Source of the DNA: UBA1435 sp041663285
Lineage (GTDB): Bacteria > Patescibacteriota > Microgenomatia > UBA12405
Direction of reading: 5' to 3'
Assembly (NCBI GenBank): GCA_041663285.1
Contig: JBAZSP010000001.1
Location: 1-64,000, forward strand
DNA length: 64,000 nucleotides
Part shown: one piece after another, positions 52,119 through 61,657 of the stretch
Numbering within the stretch: position 1 is the stretch's first letter
How the letters are laid out: each line of letters starts with the position of its first letter
The notes under the pieces: model-generated
The model's input: only the letters and a program-made list of their open reading frames with translations
Told to the model about the DNA's origin: nothing
Databases searched by the model: none
Program-made: the position numbers and the translations under genes

Positions 52119-53075
52119 ATGCTGATTATCGGAAGACTGCTTTTGTTGATTCTGACTTCAATTTCTCTGGGCGAGTTTTCTAAGCGGATTATCCGCCATC
52201 TCGATAGTTATACCCGGCATGCGGGCATCAGTCATTTTGCCGCTACTGCTATCATAATTTCTCTAACTACCAGTTTTCCCGAGTTAATAGTAGCGGTTTC
52301 TTCATCTTTCAAAAATGCCTCTGCCTTGGCCTTTGGTAATGCCCTGGGAGCCAACATGATCAACATTTCTTTAGTGATTGGCCTAACAGCAATTGTCGGC
52401 AAATCCTTATTTTTTAATCACTCCACCCGGCCTGACAAAATATTGTTGCCCCTCCTTTTTTCTTTCCTGCCATTAATATTTGCCTTAAACGGCACCATAA
52501 CTCGGCTAGAAGGCCTTATTCTTCTTGGTTTTTATTTTTTCTACATCCGCAGCCTTATTTTGTCGATCAGGGAAAATCCGGTTATATCAGCTCCGGTACA
52601 AAGCAGCCCCAAGTTTATTAGCCCCCATTCTGTCAAACATCTTTTGATGATTATTTTTTGGGGCTCACTTTTGGTGGTTGCTGCCCAAATCGTGATTTCT
52701 ATTTCCCACTCCATGGCAGGAGATCTTGGTCTGTCGTTAAGCTTTATCGGAATTTTTATTATCTCTATCGGCACCACCCTGCCCGAGCTCTTCTTCAACA
52801 TTAAGGCAGTCAGGCATCAGCACGGCTCTATGGCCACCGCCAATGTTGTCGGCTCCTGCATCACCAACGCCAATTTAATTTTAGGTTTATCGGCCTTAAT
52901 TAACCCGATCACCTTTACTCGTAGTTACGATATGATTTTGCCGATTATTGAATATTTTTTCGTTACCGTTCTATTTTTCTTTTTTGTTACCACCAAAAAA
53001 CGTCTTGACACCTGGGAAGCTTATGTCTTGGTCGTCTTTTTTCTCTTTTACGCCCTTCTCGAAGTACTTTTTTAA
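52119..53075 (+). CDS. Ca2+/Na+ (cation) exchanger family membrane protein
   Basis: The 318-residue protein has about ten membrane segments and the two inverted alpha-repeats of the exchanger family: SLTTSFPELIVAVSSSF with FGNALGANMINISLV, and SIGTTLPELFFNIKAV with VVGSCITNANLILG. The acidic residues of the repeat (PEL in both halves) are present. It likely exchanges Ca2+ against Na+ or H+. TAGAAT ends 6 nt before the ATG. Its stop overlaps the Nudix gene stop (TTAA, 53072-53075). Confidence 0.9.
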   Translation: MLIIGRLLLLILTSISLGEFSKRIIRHLDSYTRHAGISHFAATAIIISLTTSFPELIVAVSSSFKNASALAFGNALGANMINISLVIGLTAIVGKSLFFNHSTRPDKILLPLLFSFLPLIFALNGTITRLEGLILLGFYFFYIRSLILSIRENPVISAPVQSSPKFISPHSVKHLLMIIFWGSLLVVAAQIVISISHSMAGDLGLSLSFIGIFIISIGTTLPELFFNIKAVRHQHGSMATANVVGSCITNANLILGLSALINPITFTRSYDMILPIIEYFFVTVLFFFFVTTKKRLDTWEAYVLVVFFLFYALLEVLF

Positions 53076-53773
53076 TATCTTTTAATAATATATTTCTTTT
53101 CCAAATACTTTAGCCCTTTTTTCTCTACCAGCACAAAATTATCTTCAACTCCGTCAAATAAATCTGGCAGATTAAAAAATTCATCTCTCGTTAACCACCT
53201 ATTTTCGCCACCTTCAAACTTTTCAATTAATTTCCCTTCCAGTTTATCTGCTTTAAACACAAAAAAGAATTTGTCTTCCAGCATCTCATTTCCGGCTGAA
53301 TAATCCATTTTATGTTTAACCCCACGTAGCCTAACCCTACCGGTCAATCCGGTTTCTTCCCTAAGCTCCCGCAGCGCTGCTTCACCGATTGTTTCACTCC
53401 ACCTTACTTTTCCGGTCAAAAATCCACTATAGCCAAAAAACGGTTGTTTTAATCTTTTTTGGACCAAATAGTAAATTTTTCCTTTAATAGTTTTTTGGGG
53501 CATAACCAGCACCGCCACCTTAGCTTGTTTTTCTATATTTAAGCTTTCTGTGTCCAACCTATTAGCAAACTCTTTTCCTACTCTGGTTAATTCATAACCT
53601 CCGTCACCGTTTTTCTGGATTAACTTATCGTTTCTTAACTGCCGTAAATGAAAAGAAAATAGGTCGGTGGTTAATCCGGTCAAATTCAGTTCGGCAAATC
53701 GCGCCTGAAGTTTAAATAATAAAGTCTTTAATACTTGGGCCTGAATTGGGTGCAGTTTAATTTCAGTATTCAT
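53072..53773 (-). CDS. Winged-helix/Nudix fusion protein
   Basis: The 233-residue protein begins with a winged-helix-like part (about 5-70, LHPIQAQVLKTLLFKL, FSFHLRQLRNDKLIQKNG and a wing) and continues with a Nudix domain (about 83-230) containing GKVRWSETIGEAALRELREE followed by TG. This order is opposite to NrtR regulators, where Nudix comes first. It could be a transcription factor sensing a nucleotide-sugar or ADP-ribose. TTGAAG, 16 nt and TAAACT precede the ATG by 5 nt, giving a good leaderless promoter. Its function is not established. Confidence 0.8.
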   Translation of the reverse strand: MNTEIKLHPIQAQVLKTLLFKLQARFAELNLTGLTTDLFSFHLRQLRNDKLIQKNGDGGYELTRVGKEFANRLDTESLNIEKQAKVAVLVMPQKTIKGKIYYLVQKRLKQPFFGYSGFLTGKVRWSETIGEAALRELREETGLTGRVRLRGVKHKMDYSAGNEMLEDKFFFVFKADKLEGKLIEKFEGGENRWLTRDEFFNLPDLFDGVEDNFVLVEKKGLKYLEKKYIIKRY

Positions 53774-53822
53774 GGCCTAGTTTATGCCAAAATCATCACA
53801 CTTCAAGTGAAGGGCTCTTCAC

Positions 53823-54179
53823 TTAACGTCTAGTTCTCAATCTTCCGTCTATCAAAAAAGCTGCTAAATATACTGTCCCCATTAGGCCAATTATTAGGCT
53901 AAAACATATCACGGCGATATAAATTTTATCAAGTTTAAGTACTATGCCAATAGCCGCTAAAACTAACCCCATCAATATTGTCACCCAATTACCATAAGTA
54001 TTCCAGGCTTTTGTGATTTTTGGGTACGATTTTGTTAACCTTAAAACCTTTTCTTTATTACTTTTTGGTAGTGCAAAACCGTCTATTTTCCACTGTGGAT
54101 AACTTTGAGTTGTGGCCAATAACCCCAAAATTGCTCCTGGTACAAATCCCAAAATTAGGCTTAGTTCTAGCTGTTCCAT
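53823..54179 (-). CDS. Small membrane protein of unknown function
   Basis: A 118-residue protein with three membrane segments (about 5-23, 63-82 and 88-110) joined by a basic loop (KSNKEKVLRLTKSYPKITKAW) and ending in basic residues. I do not recognise the family. It lies 49 bp upstream of the wHTH/Nudix gene on the same strand. TAAAAT ends 7 nt before the ATG, supporting the start. Divergent from the PDZ gene, with a 234-bp gap that holds no other gene. Confidence 0.65.
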   Translation of the reverse strand: MEQLELSLILGFVPGAILGLLATTQSYPQWKIDGFALPKSNKEKVLRLTKSYPKITKAWNTYGNWVTILMGLVLAAIGIVLKLDKIYIAVICFSLIIGLMGTVYLAAFLIDGRLRTRR

Positions 54180-54413
54180 AATTTGTATTTTACACCGCTA
54201 ATTGCTTTTTACTGTCTCTTCAGGAAATATTAAATTTAAAAATTGAATCAAGCCAAAGAACAAAATGAGGATTGTACATAAAAAAGTATAACCCATTCCA
54301 CTATTCCCCTGATACCAGCCAGAAATAGGACCGCCCCGGGAAGTCGGTAGCTAGACGATTGTATTATTCTTATACGTTACCAAAAAAAACAAAAATCAGT
54401 TACAATTATTTCA

Positions 54414-54878
54414 ATGACTACATCACCAAGCTGGAGACCGCTTCCAGGTTTTTTTATACCCCTTTGTTTATCACTTTTTATTGTGGCTACTTTAATCTAC
54501 CAAAAGCAGCAAACCCGGCCTTTTGCCTATCAGCCACCAGAAACTTACGTTACCCCACCTGTTCCCACCACAATCCCAACTCCCACCCCCTTTGTTTTTT
54601 CCGGGATTGGCATTCGAATCCGCAATTTTCAGGAAAGTCAGATACTGGTTGAACAAGTCATTCCCTCTTCTCCGGCCGAAATGGCTGGCATCAAAGCTGA
54701 TGATTTAATCACCCAAATCGACAATCTTCCTGTCTCCGGCACTGTCGATGACGCAGTTTCCCTAATTCGTGGCCCCGAAGGGAGTTCGGTTATCTTGACT
54801 ATTGAGAGGCAAGGCAAGCAGCTAACCCAAAAAATCGTCCGGCAAACCATAATCGACACCCTACCCCTTCCTGAATAA
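54414..54878 (+). CDS. Membrane-anchored PDZ-domain protein
   Basis: The 154-residue protein has one N-terminal membrane segment (about 12-30), a Pro/Thr linker and a PDZ domain (about 62-150): FSGIGIRIRN, VIPSSPAEMAGIKADDLITQ and LIRGPEGSSVILTIERQGK, as in the C-terminal processing (CtpA) or DegP-type PDZ domains. There is no protease domain. It is followed 11 nt later by the macroglobulin gene and may recruit or position client proteins. TACAAT ends 7 nt before the ATG. Confidence 0.88.
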   Translation: MTTSPSWRPLPGFFIPLCLSLFIVATLIYQKQQTRPFAYQPPETYVTPPVPTTIPTPTPFVFSGIGIRIRNFQESQILVEQVIPSSPAEMAGIKADDLITQIDNLPVSGTVDDAVSLIRGPEGSSVILTIERQGKQLTQKIVRQTIIDTLPLPE

Positions 54879-54889
54879 TTCAATCGCCG

Positions 54890-57800
54890 ATGCCTGCCAA
54901 AACCAAAAATCTAATTCTCCTCCCCATCCTTTTGTTGGTTTTTACCATTGGCGTTTTTATCCTTCGCAGCCGCTACAAGCCACCTTCTGTTGACCGCTAT
55001 TCTCCTGCAACTCGTTTACAACTAACTTCCAGTCAGGATCTCCAGCTAACCGCTACCAAAACATCATCAGCCGGCATTGACCCTCAAACCAGTCTTTTGT
55101 TGACCGGCCAAGCCCCGCTCGACTTTAATGCCATATCGCAAAGCCTAAAAATCAGCCCTTCGGTTCCGTTCAAAATTACTCCCAAATCAGACAAAACTGC
55201 CGAGATAGTCCTGTCTCAAGCGTTAGAACCTTCCAAAATTTACAAATTCGTCTTGCCGGCTTTAGTCGGGAAAGTCGAGGCCAAAGATTATAACTGGGCC
55301 TTTCAGGTTTCATCACCTCTAAAGATTACCGGGACTTATCCTGGCAATCAGTCCACCGGAATTCCTTTAAACGCTGTCATCGAAATCTACTTCAACAATC
55401 CTGATTTTAACGTCGACTACCAAAAATATGTGACCGTTACTCCGGGTATTGACGGTCATTTTGAGAAGCATCAAAATACGCTGGTTTTTGTTCATCAGGG
55501 TCTGTCTCCCACCACTCTCTATACTGTCACAGTTAAGTCCGGCATCGCCCTAAGCGATAATTCTCAAAAAACTCAAGAAGACTATACTTTTCAATTTGAA
55601 ACTTCGTCAACCGAAAAGCAATCAGAAAAGATTTACCAATTTACCCAGCCGATTTTTGAAACCACCCCCTCCAGCCAATCGATTGTCTTTTTGTCCAACT
55701 ACGAAGTCACCACCACTTCAGGTAAGGGTCGGGTTTACCAGCTGACTGCCGATGAATTCAAGAATTGTTTATCCCAAAGAAGCACCGTTCCTGGATGGAG
55801 CTACTACGCTTTGGCCCGTTTCCGCTGCCAACCTCCTCGGGAATCTGCGGCCGAATTTGACGTCGATATTAAGTCCACCGGCCAGAATGGCCAGCAGTAT
55901 ATCGAGATTCCGGGAAGTCTTAGCCAGCCTTATTACCTTTTTGAGCTGGATAACCCCCAATCTCCACCCAGTCAGACCCTTTTGCAGATCAGTAATTACA
56001 GTTGGTATTACTGGTTTGGGGAGCGAGAATCCCTGGTGTGGATCAATGATTTATCCTCCAAGAAGCCGGCAGTTTCTGTTCCGGTCAGTCTGGATGGCAA
56101 GCCTATTGGGACGACTAATCAAGACGGTATTTTGACTTTTGCTACCCCCAAAAATTTCGCTGATTCGCCCCAGCCGATTCTGGAACTCGCTACTTCTCCC
56201 CATCATAGCTTCAGCCTAGTCGGTTATTCTAGCCGTTATCAGCCTTACGATTTTTCTTCCTACAATTCAGCCCATACCTCCTACTGGTCTTACCTTTATA
56301 CCGACCGTAACCTATATCTGCCGGACGACGTCGTTAATTTATGGGGCATCATCCAGAGCAGAAACGGGCAACCGGTTTCAGAAGTCACCGTAAATCTTTT
56401 TCCACCGAATGATTACTCGTATAGCAAGAATGAATCCGAACCTTTAAAATCAGTAAAGATTCCGGTATCTTCGGCTGGAACTTTTGTCGCTTCTTTTGAT
56501 CTTGCCGGCGTCAATCCCGGGTGGCACACTCTGTCCGTCTACAACGGTTCGGAATTGGTCAGCTCGTCGGGTTTTAGTGTCCAAACCTTTACTAAACCAG
56601 CCTTTAAGCTTACTGCCAAGGCCTCCAAGTATGCTATCCGAGCCGGGGACTCCAACCAAATTTCTATACAGGCTAGTTTTTACGATGGAACCCCCCTGGC
56701 CAACACCACTCTGGCCTGGACGGCCTGGAGTAACCAGCGCAAAACCGGCGAGGTTACCACCGATAGCTCGGGCCGGGCGACTGTAAACTTAACCACCGAA
56801 TATCAGGAAGGTCAGCAGAATTATTGGCCGTATCAAGCCACTATTAATTTCTGGCCCAAAGACCAACAGGAAGGGGATATCAATGCCTTTGCCAGTTTTT
56901 CTGTTTACGGTCCCGACTACCGTCTGATTCCGGCAGTTAAGTGGGATTCCGAATCTTCTTCTGCCAAAGGTTCGGTTAAGGTTCAGCGCTACGACTACAA
57001 TCTTCTCAATCAAAAATATTGGGTAGAGGATTTTCCTCCTGTTCCCAATGTCAAAGTTAATCTTGCCCTAACTCGTATTTGGTATGACCAAATTGAAAAT
57101 GGCGAATACTACGACCCTATCAATAAAATCAGTCGTAAAAAGTACCGTTACGAGCGGCGTACCGAACCGGCCGGAAGTCAGGAGCTAACTACCGATGCCC
57201 AGGGGCTGATTACTTTTGGTTTTTCCGCTGCCAAACTTTCTCAATACGAGTTAGTTTTCAGCACTAAAGATCCGTCAGGGCGGACGGCCTATTCCATTTC
57301 CCATTTTTTTGCTGGTTTGTCAGGTACTGGTGAGGGCGAATCGAGCCAGGGCTTCACCCTCGAGGCCGATAAGGATCAATATCGGGTAGGGGAGGTGGCC
57401 AAAATTAAACTCCTTAATGACCAACTCCCGGCCCCGTCCGAATCTCCGAATCGTTATTTATTATTCAGCGTCAACAGCGGTTCCATCCTTGATCACCGCT
57501 CCCAATCTCAAAATACTCTCGACTTTGAGTTCCAGCAAAAATACGTTCCCAATGTTTTCGTTAAAGCCGTCTGGTTTAACGGCAAAAACCATACCCAACC
57601 GGGTTATACATATGGTCACGACGCCGGCCTTAATCTACGCTATCTACACGAAGAGAAAGCTCTTACGGTTAAAGTCAATTCCGATAAGTCAAAATATCAG
57701 CCCCAAGATGAGGTCAGGCTATCAATCGAAGTCAAAGATGCCCAAGGCCAACCCCGTCAATCCCGGATCCTGTTGTCAGTAATCGATCAGGCTTTAAGTG

Positions 57801-59806
57801 ATCTTTACGGTATTCCTCAAAGTGCCCTCTTGTCTTCGCTTTACCGCCTGCTTCCCGAAGGCGGCCTTTTAAGCTATAGTTCTCACCAGGATCTGGAATC
57901 GGTCGCAAAACCCGCCGGTGGTGCCGAAAGGGGAGGAGGTGGTGGTGACCGATCAAGCTTCAAAAATACTGTACTTTTTAAAGAAGTTGAATCTGATTTA
58001 AACGGCCGGGCTACCTTAAAGTTCAAACTACCCGACAACATTACCTCCTGGCGCCTAAGTTCCCTGGCGGTATCTCCCAATCTTTTTGCCGGTGACAATT
58101 TTACCCTTATCCCCGTAACCAAGCCTCTCTTTGTCAATCTGGTTACTTCCGATAATTTTATTACCTCCGATCAGCCCAAGATCACCGCTGTTTCCTATGG
58201 TGACTCCCTCTCGGATTCCGATGACGTAAAATTCAATCTTACGGCTGACTCACTCAACCTCCGGCAGTCGAAGTCCGCCAAAGCTTTTCAGACTGTCGAT
58301 TTTGACTTGGGTAAACTGTCTCCCGGCTCTCATAAATTAAGGATTGAGGCTGTTAGAGGCCAGGAAAGTGATGCTTTAATCCGCACTATAAATGTAGTTG
58401 ATTCCCGATTTGTCGCTCCTCAGACCGAGTTTAAAGATATCTTAGAACGTTATAGCCCATCCTGGGCTTCTTCTTCGCCGGCCAACTTTATTTTGGTAGA
58501 TAAAGCCATCGGTTACTGGTTCCCCTATGTTCAGCAGCTTTCGTCGCTGTCAAATTTTGGCCAGCAGGAGCGGCTTGACCGGATAGCCGCCCAATCAATC
58601 TCTGGGGAATTACTTACGGATTTTTATAGCCAATCACTTCCGGATCAGAGCTTGTCTCTTGATCGTTATTTAAAAAGCAATGGTTATTCTCTTTTGCCGG
58701 GTGCCGATGCAGATTTAGCTCTGACCAGTTCCATAGCTGCGGCTAATTTGCCCACAGTCTCGGCCTCTTCATTAAAAACCATCCTGTGGCGGTACTTCCA
58801 TCAGGAGTCGGATATTACCCGTGCTTCAGCTGCTTTATGGGGATTAGCCGAGCTAAACGAGCCGGTGCTTACTATCGTCCAAAACTTAGCCCGAGAGCAA
58901 AACTCTGTTTTTGGCCAGCTGTATCTTAGCTTGGCCGCTGCCGCTTTAGGGGATCACGCTTCCTCGCAGGCAATTTTTAATCAAGCCACCGCCTCTTCCT
59001 TGGTCGAAGAATCACCCTACAAGTTTATTCGTATCGGCGAAGATTCAACTCTTAATCGTAAAGCTACCGCCCTGGCTGCTATTGTAACCGCCAGACTAAA
59101 TCAAACCGAAATCACCGATGCCTTTTGGCGCTACCTCAATTCAACTTATGACACCGACAATCTTATTGTTCTCGAAAAAGCCTTGATTCTAAAACATCAG
59201 CTGGCAAGCATACCCTCTTCCCAAACGGTCTTTAACATTTATCTAAGAGGTCAAAAGTCCGAGAAAACTTTAACCGATGGCCGTTCTCTTAACGTCGAAG
59301 TTTTCCCCACCGAACTTAAAGATTTTTCCATTGAGCCGCGCCTTGGCCGGTTATCACTAATTGCCTCTTATTGGCAAAAAATTGATCCTTCCTCCTTAAA
59401 AACTGATCCCAATTTAGATATCAAGCTTTCACTTGAGCCGTCAAATCAAATTTCTGCCTCATCAGTCGTCAAGGTTAGGATTGATTGGCAAATCAAACAA
59501 GACGACACAAATCAATCCCACCTAGCTACGGTCAACTTGCCTTCGGGTTTAAGCTATATCGACAACCCTTATCAATATCACCTCGATCTCCCCGCCAATA
59601 CCTATTACGGTTGGCCTTCAATGGTAAAAAACAATCAGCTAAACTTTTGGCTGACCAAATGCGCATCCAATTGTTCTACTTTATACTTCCTTGCCCGGCC
59701 GGTAAACAAAGGCAGCTTTACATTTGAGCCATCAATAATTTATGCCAAAAATACACCCTCTTCTCTTAATCTTACCCCTTCTTCTCCTGATCTTATTATT
59801 AAGTAA
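54890..59806 (+). CDS. Alpha-2-macroglobulin family protein without thioester
   Basis: The 1638-residue protein has an N-terminal membrane anchor (about 8-24), two Ig-like domains, MG domains with the classic YTDRNLYLPDDVVNLWG near 470 and EADKDQYRVGEVAKIKL, a Gly-rich bait-like loop near 1010 (GGAERGGGGGDRSSF), an A2M domain (LKFKLPDNITSWRLSSLAVS) and a terpenoid-cyclase-like region. The thioester motif CxEQ of protease-trapping macroglobulins is not seen; the matching region near 1205-1230 reads YVQQLSSLSNFGQQERL. It resembles E. coli YfaS in this respect. It likely protects the envelope or traps proteases mechanically. Confidence 0.88.
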   Translation: MPAKTKNLILLPILLLVFTIGVFILRSRYKPPSVDRYSPATRLQLTSSQDLQLTATKTSSAGIDPQTSLLLTGQAPLDFNAISQSLKISPSVPFKITPKSDKTAEIVLSQALEPSKIYKFVLPALVGKVEAKDYNWAFQVSSPLKITGTYPGNQSTGIPLNAVIEIYFNNPDFNVDYQKYVTVTPGIDGHFEKHQNTLVFVHQGLSPTTLYTVTVKSGIALSDNSQKTQEDYTFQFETSSTEKQSEKIYQFTQPIFETTPSSQSIVFLSNYEVTTTSGKGRVYQLTADEFKNCLSQRSTVPGWSYYALARFRCQPPRESAAEFDVDIKSTGQNGQQYIEIPGSLSQPYYLFELDNPQSPPSQTLLQISNYSWYYWFGERESLVWINDLSSKKPAVSVPVSLDGKPIGTTNQDGILTFATPKNFADSPQPILELATSPHHSFSLVGYSSRYQPYDFSSYNSAHTSYWSYLYTDRNLYLPDDVVNLWGIIQSRNGQPVSEVTVNLFPPNDYSYSKNESEPLKSVKIPVSSAGTFVASFDLAGVNPGWHTLSVYNGSELVSSSGFSVQTFTKPAFKLTAKASKYAIRAGDSNQISIQASFYDGTPLANTTLAWTAWSNQRKTGEVTTDSSGRATVNLTTEYQEGQQNYWPYQATINFWPKDQQEGDINAFASFSVYGPDYRLIPAVKWDSESSSAKGSVKVQRYDYNLLNQKYWVEDFPPVPNVKVNLALTRIWYDQIENGEYYDPINKISRKKYRYERRTEPAGSQELTTDAQGLITFGFSAAKLSQYELVFSTKDPSGRTAYSISHFFAGLSGTGEGESSQGFTLEADKDQYRVGEVAKIKLLNDQLPAPSESPNRYLLFSVNSGSILDHRSQSQNTLDFEFQQKYVPNVFVKAVWFNGKNHTQPGYTYGHDAGLNLRYLHEEKALTVKVNSDKSKYQPQDEVRLSIEVKDAQGQPRQSRILLSVIDQALSDLYGIPQSALLSSLYRLLPEGGLLSYSSHQDLESVAKPAGGAERGGGGGDRSSFKNTVLFKEVESDLNGRATLKFKLPDNITSWRLSSLAVSPNLFAGDNFTLIPVTKPLFVNLVTSDNFITSDQPKITAVSYGDSLSDSDDVKFNLTADSLNLRQSKSAKAFQTVDFDLGKLSPGSHKLRIEAVRGQESDALIRTINVVDSRFVAPQTEFKDILERYSPSWASSSPANFILVDKAIGYWFPYVQQLSSLSNFGQQERLDRIAAQSISGELLTDFYSQSLPDQSLSLDRYLKSNGYSLLPGADADLALTSSIAAANLPTVSASSLKTILWRYFHQESDITRASAALWGLAELNEPVLTIVQNLAREQNSVFGQLYLSLAAAALGDHASSQAIFNQATASSLVEESPYKFIRIGEDSTLNRKATALAAIVTARLNQTEITDAFWRYLNSTYDTDNLIVLEKALILKHQLASIPSSQTVFNIYLRGQKSEKTLTDGRSLNVEVFPTELKDFSIEPRLGRLSLIASYWQKIDPSSLKTDPNLDIKLSLEPSNQISASSVVKVRIDWQIKQDDTNQSHLATVNLPSGLSYIDNPYQYHLDLPANTYYGWPSMVKNNQLNFWLTKCASNCSTLYFLARPVNKGSFTFEPSIIYAKNTPSSLNLTPSSPDLIIK

Positions 59807-60407
59807 GTTCTTTTTTCTGCCTCTAATTCGGCCGCCTCTCCGGGGTTTTGTCATTCCCCAGAATTCCATGTTCAATGGCCAGATTATTGAACTGCTACGG
59901 AAGCACCAATCGCCCAATATCAAAAACATTGTAATTTTTGGTACTAACCATCAGGACGTCGGGCCTTTAATTATTTCTGTCGCTGATCCCAGTTTCCAAT
60001 CATTGATTTCTACCGAGCACAGCTACCAAAATACGTTTCAGGTCGCTAAAGTCGTTTATCCCCGGGTATCGGTTACTGGTTATCTTTTTCGGCCTGGTCA
60101 CGATTATCCGGCTGTCTTTAAATTTGCCGATTCACTCAAAACGGCTTTTGACCCATCTACTACCTTATTCTTGGCGTCGGTTGATTTTGCCCACTATCTT
60201 GATGAGTTGACTTCGCTTCAAAACGACGCCACCACCTTGGATTTATTAACCAGTCATAATTATCCGTCTCTTTCCAATTTAACTTCAACCCACACCGACT
60301 GTCCTGACTGCCTTATCGCTATGGCTCGCTTGTTCGGAACCGATCATCTGCTTATCCCAAGTCACACCTATCAGTCGGCTACCAGTTACTTTTTTATGAC
60401 CTGGTAA
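59742..60407 (+). CDS. Membrane-anchored MEMO/AmmeMemoRadiSam-B family protein
   Basis: The 221-residue protein has a hydrophobic N-terminus (about 5-28) and a MEMO-like domain: GFVIPQNSMFNGQIIELL, IVIFGTNHQDVG, then LASVDFAHYLDEL near 145, close to the conserved SxDxSHY of MEMO, and a late Cys pair CPDC. MEMO proteins relate to extradiol dioxygenases. The first 65 nt overlap the macroglobulin gene; a later start would lose the membrane part. No AMMECR1 or radical-SAM partner is coded nearby. Function unknown. Confidence 0.65.
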   Translation: MPKIHPLLLILPLLLLILLLSKFFFLPLIRPPLRGFVIPQNSMFNGQIIELLRKHQSPNIKNIVIFGTNHQDVGPLIISVADPSFQSLISTEHSYQNTFQVAKVVYPRVSVTGYLFRPGHDYPAVFKFADSLKTAFDPSTTLFLASVDFAHYLDELTSLQNDATTLDLLTSHNYPSLSNLTSTHTDCPDCLIAMARLFGTDHLLIPSHTYQSATSYFFMTW

Positions 60408-60436
60408 CTAGCTTTCTTATTCCAAGACAGCAAAAG

Positions 60437-60456
60437 CCCCGATAATAAAATCGGGG
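60437..60456 (-). terminator. Terminator-like hairpin of the minus-strand gene
   Basis: A 7-bp stem, CCCCGAT (60437-60443) with ATCGGGG (60450-60456), loop 6 nt. On the minus strand it is followed by CTTTTG, about 95 nt after the stop of the gene ending at 60550. Confidence 0.5.
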
Positions 60457-60520
60457 ATGAAGCTATCAATAACCGGACGAAGTCCGACAGGAGCGGAACA
60501 TTTACCCGCCTTTGGAGGGC

Positions 60521-60549
60521 AAAACCCCGACCGTAAGGTCGTGGGTTTT
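60521..60549 (+). terminator. Rho-independent terminator of the macroglobulin/MEMO operon
   Basis: AAAACCCCGACC (60521-60532), loop GTAA and GGTCGTGGGTTTT (60537-60549) form a 12-bp stem with one bulged T, followed by TTTA on the plus strand. It touches the stop codon of the convergent gene at 60550. Confidence 0.7.
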
Positions 60550-61200
60550 TTATTCGATCTCTTCCAGGATCCCGCTACCACCTTCCGTTTCTGTTTGTAC
60601 CACCGGTTTAGCAGCCGGTTTAGCCGCCACCGGAGTTGGGTAAAAAAATTCCCAGGAATCAAAAATCTCATTAAATAGTTTCATCCAATAATCAGATTTT
60701 GCCATATCGGTTTTGACCAAAAATAGTATTTGGTCATCAATCGCCCCGGCGATCAATTTTCCGTTATCACTAAACATTATCTTCTTGCTCGGTTTATCTC
60801 CTAAGCTGGTTTCGATTACATTACCGCCCTTTAGGTTGGTGTCATTCTTAACCCAAGCCTCAACGTTACTGTATCGTGTATCTTCAGCTAAAATTATTAT
60901 TTGCCCCTTTTCTTTCTGGCTTTCAATCGTTAGATTGGTGTATCGGTTCGGGTCGTCAACTTTCTGGGTCACGGTCACGCCCACCGGGTAAGTAAAAACA
61001 AAGCCGGCCTCGTCTTTCCAGGTACTTTTTGCCGGAATACTCGTCGGAGTCGGCCCGCTTTCTTGGGCAATCGGTTGGTTTTGGGTCGCTGTCTGGTCGG
61101 TCGACTTTTTAGCCTTAGTAACCGACCACATCACCCCCCAAAACACCAAACTGGCCACTATCGCCACCCCAACTACTACCACAATTTTATTTTTCACCAT
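60550..61200 (-). CDS. Membrane-anchored protein with PsbP-like domain
   Basis: I chose the ATG at 61200 because it starts directly before a membrane anchor (MVKNKIVVVVGVAIVASLVFW), giving 216 residues; an in-frame start further upstream would run into the divergent gene. After a Thr/Gln linker the outside domain (about 60-190) contains WKDEAGFVFTYPVGVTVTQK and IILAEDTRYSNVEAWVKN, resembling PsbP-like fold proteins. The tail is Pro/Ala-rich. TATGAT lies 9 nt before the ATG. Function unknown. Confidence 0.6.
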   Translation of the reverse strand: MVKNKIVVVVGVAIVASLVFWGVMWSVTKAKKSTDQTATQNQPIAQESGPTPTSIPAKSTWKDEAGFVFTYPVGVTVTQKVDDPNRYTNLTIESQKEKGQIIILAEDTRYSNVEAWVKNDTNLKGGNVIETSLGDKPSKKIMFSDNGKLIAGAIDDQILFLVKTDMAKSDYWMKLFNEIFDSWEFFYPTPVAAKPAAKPVVQTETEGGSGILEEIE

Positions 61201-61222
61201 GTTTAGGTTATCATATTTAATA

Positions 61223-61648
61223 ATGAAAAAGAAACTATTTCTTATTTGTCTGTTCTCTTTATTCATCTTCTTTTCTCCTCGGTCATCTTTGGCTTTAAAA
61301 AAACGGGTCTGGCGTCCCGTTTCTTCGTCATCCGGCTCCGGTGGCTCCCCGTCAATCTCGGCCAAACTATCCGCCGACCGCCAAAACATTATTCTTTCTT
61401 TTCGAAATGTTACCGCCACCACTTCCGTTGGCTATGAGCTTACTTACATAGGTAACGATTTAGAACAGGGTATTTTTGGCTCGGTTTCTCCCTCCGAAGG
61501 CAATGCCGTTGGCCGGACAATTTATTTTGGCACCTGCTCCAAAAACCACTGCACTCCTCACAAAAATCTTAAAAACGGTGTCCTTGCCATCACTTATCAC
61601 CTTAAATCAGGCAGTACTTCGGCAAAAAAATACCGTATCCGATTTTGA
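61223..61648 (+). CDS. Small secreted beta-rich protein
   Basis: A 141-residue protein that starts with a clear signal peptide (MKKKLFLICLFSLFIFFSPRSSLA). I chose the ATG at 61223 over the frame's earlier ATG because it gives this signal. The mature part is beta-rich (NIILSFRNVTATTSVGYELTY) with a Cys pair near 112. I do not recognise the family. TATCAT ends 8 nt before the ATG. The next gene starts 9 nt after its stop with a good GAGG ribosome site. Confidence 0.6.
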   Translation: MKKKLFLICLFSLFIFFSPRSSLALKKRVWRPVSSSSGSGGSPSISAKLSADRQNIILSFRNVTATTSVGYELTYIGNDLEQGIFGSVSPSEGNAVGRTIYFGTCSKNHCTPHKNLKNGVLAITYHLKSGSTSAKKYRIRF

Positions 61649-61657
61649 GGTTGGTTT

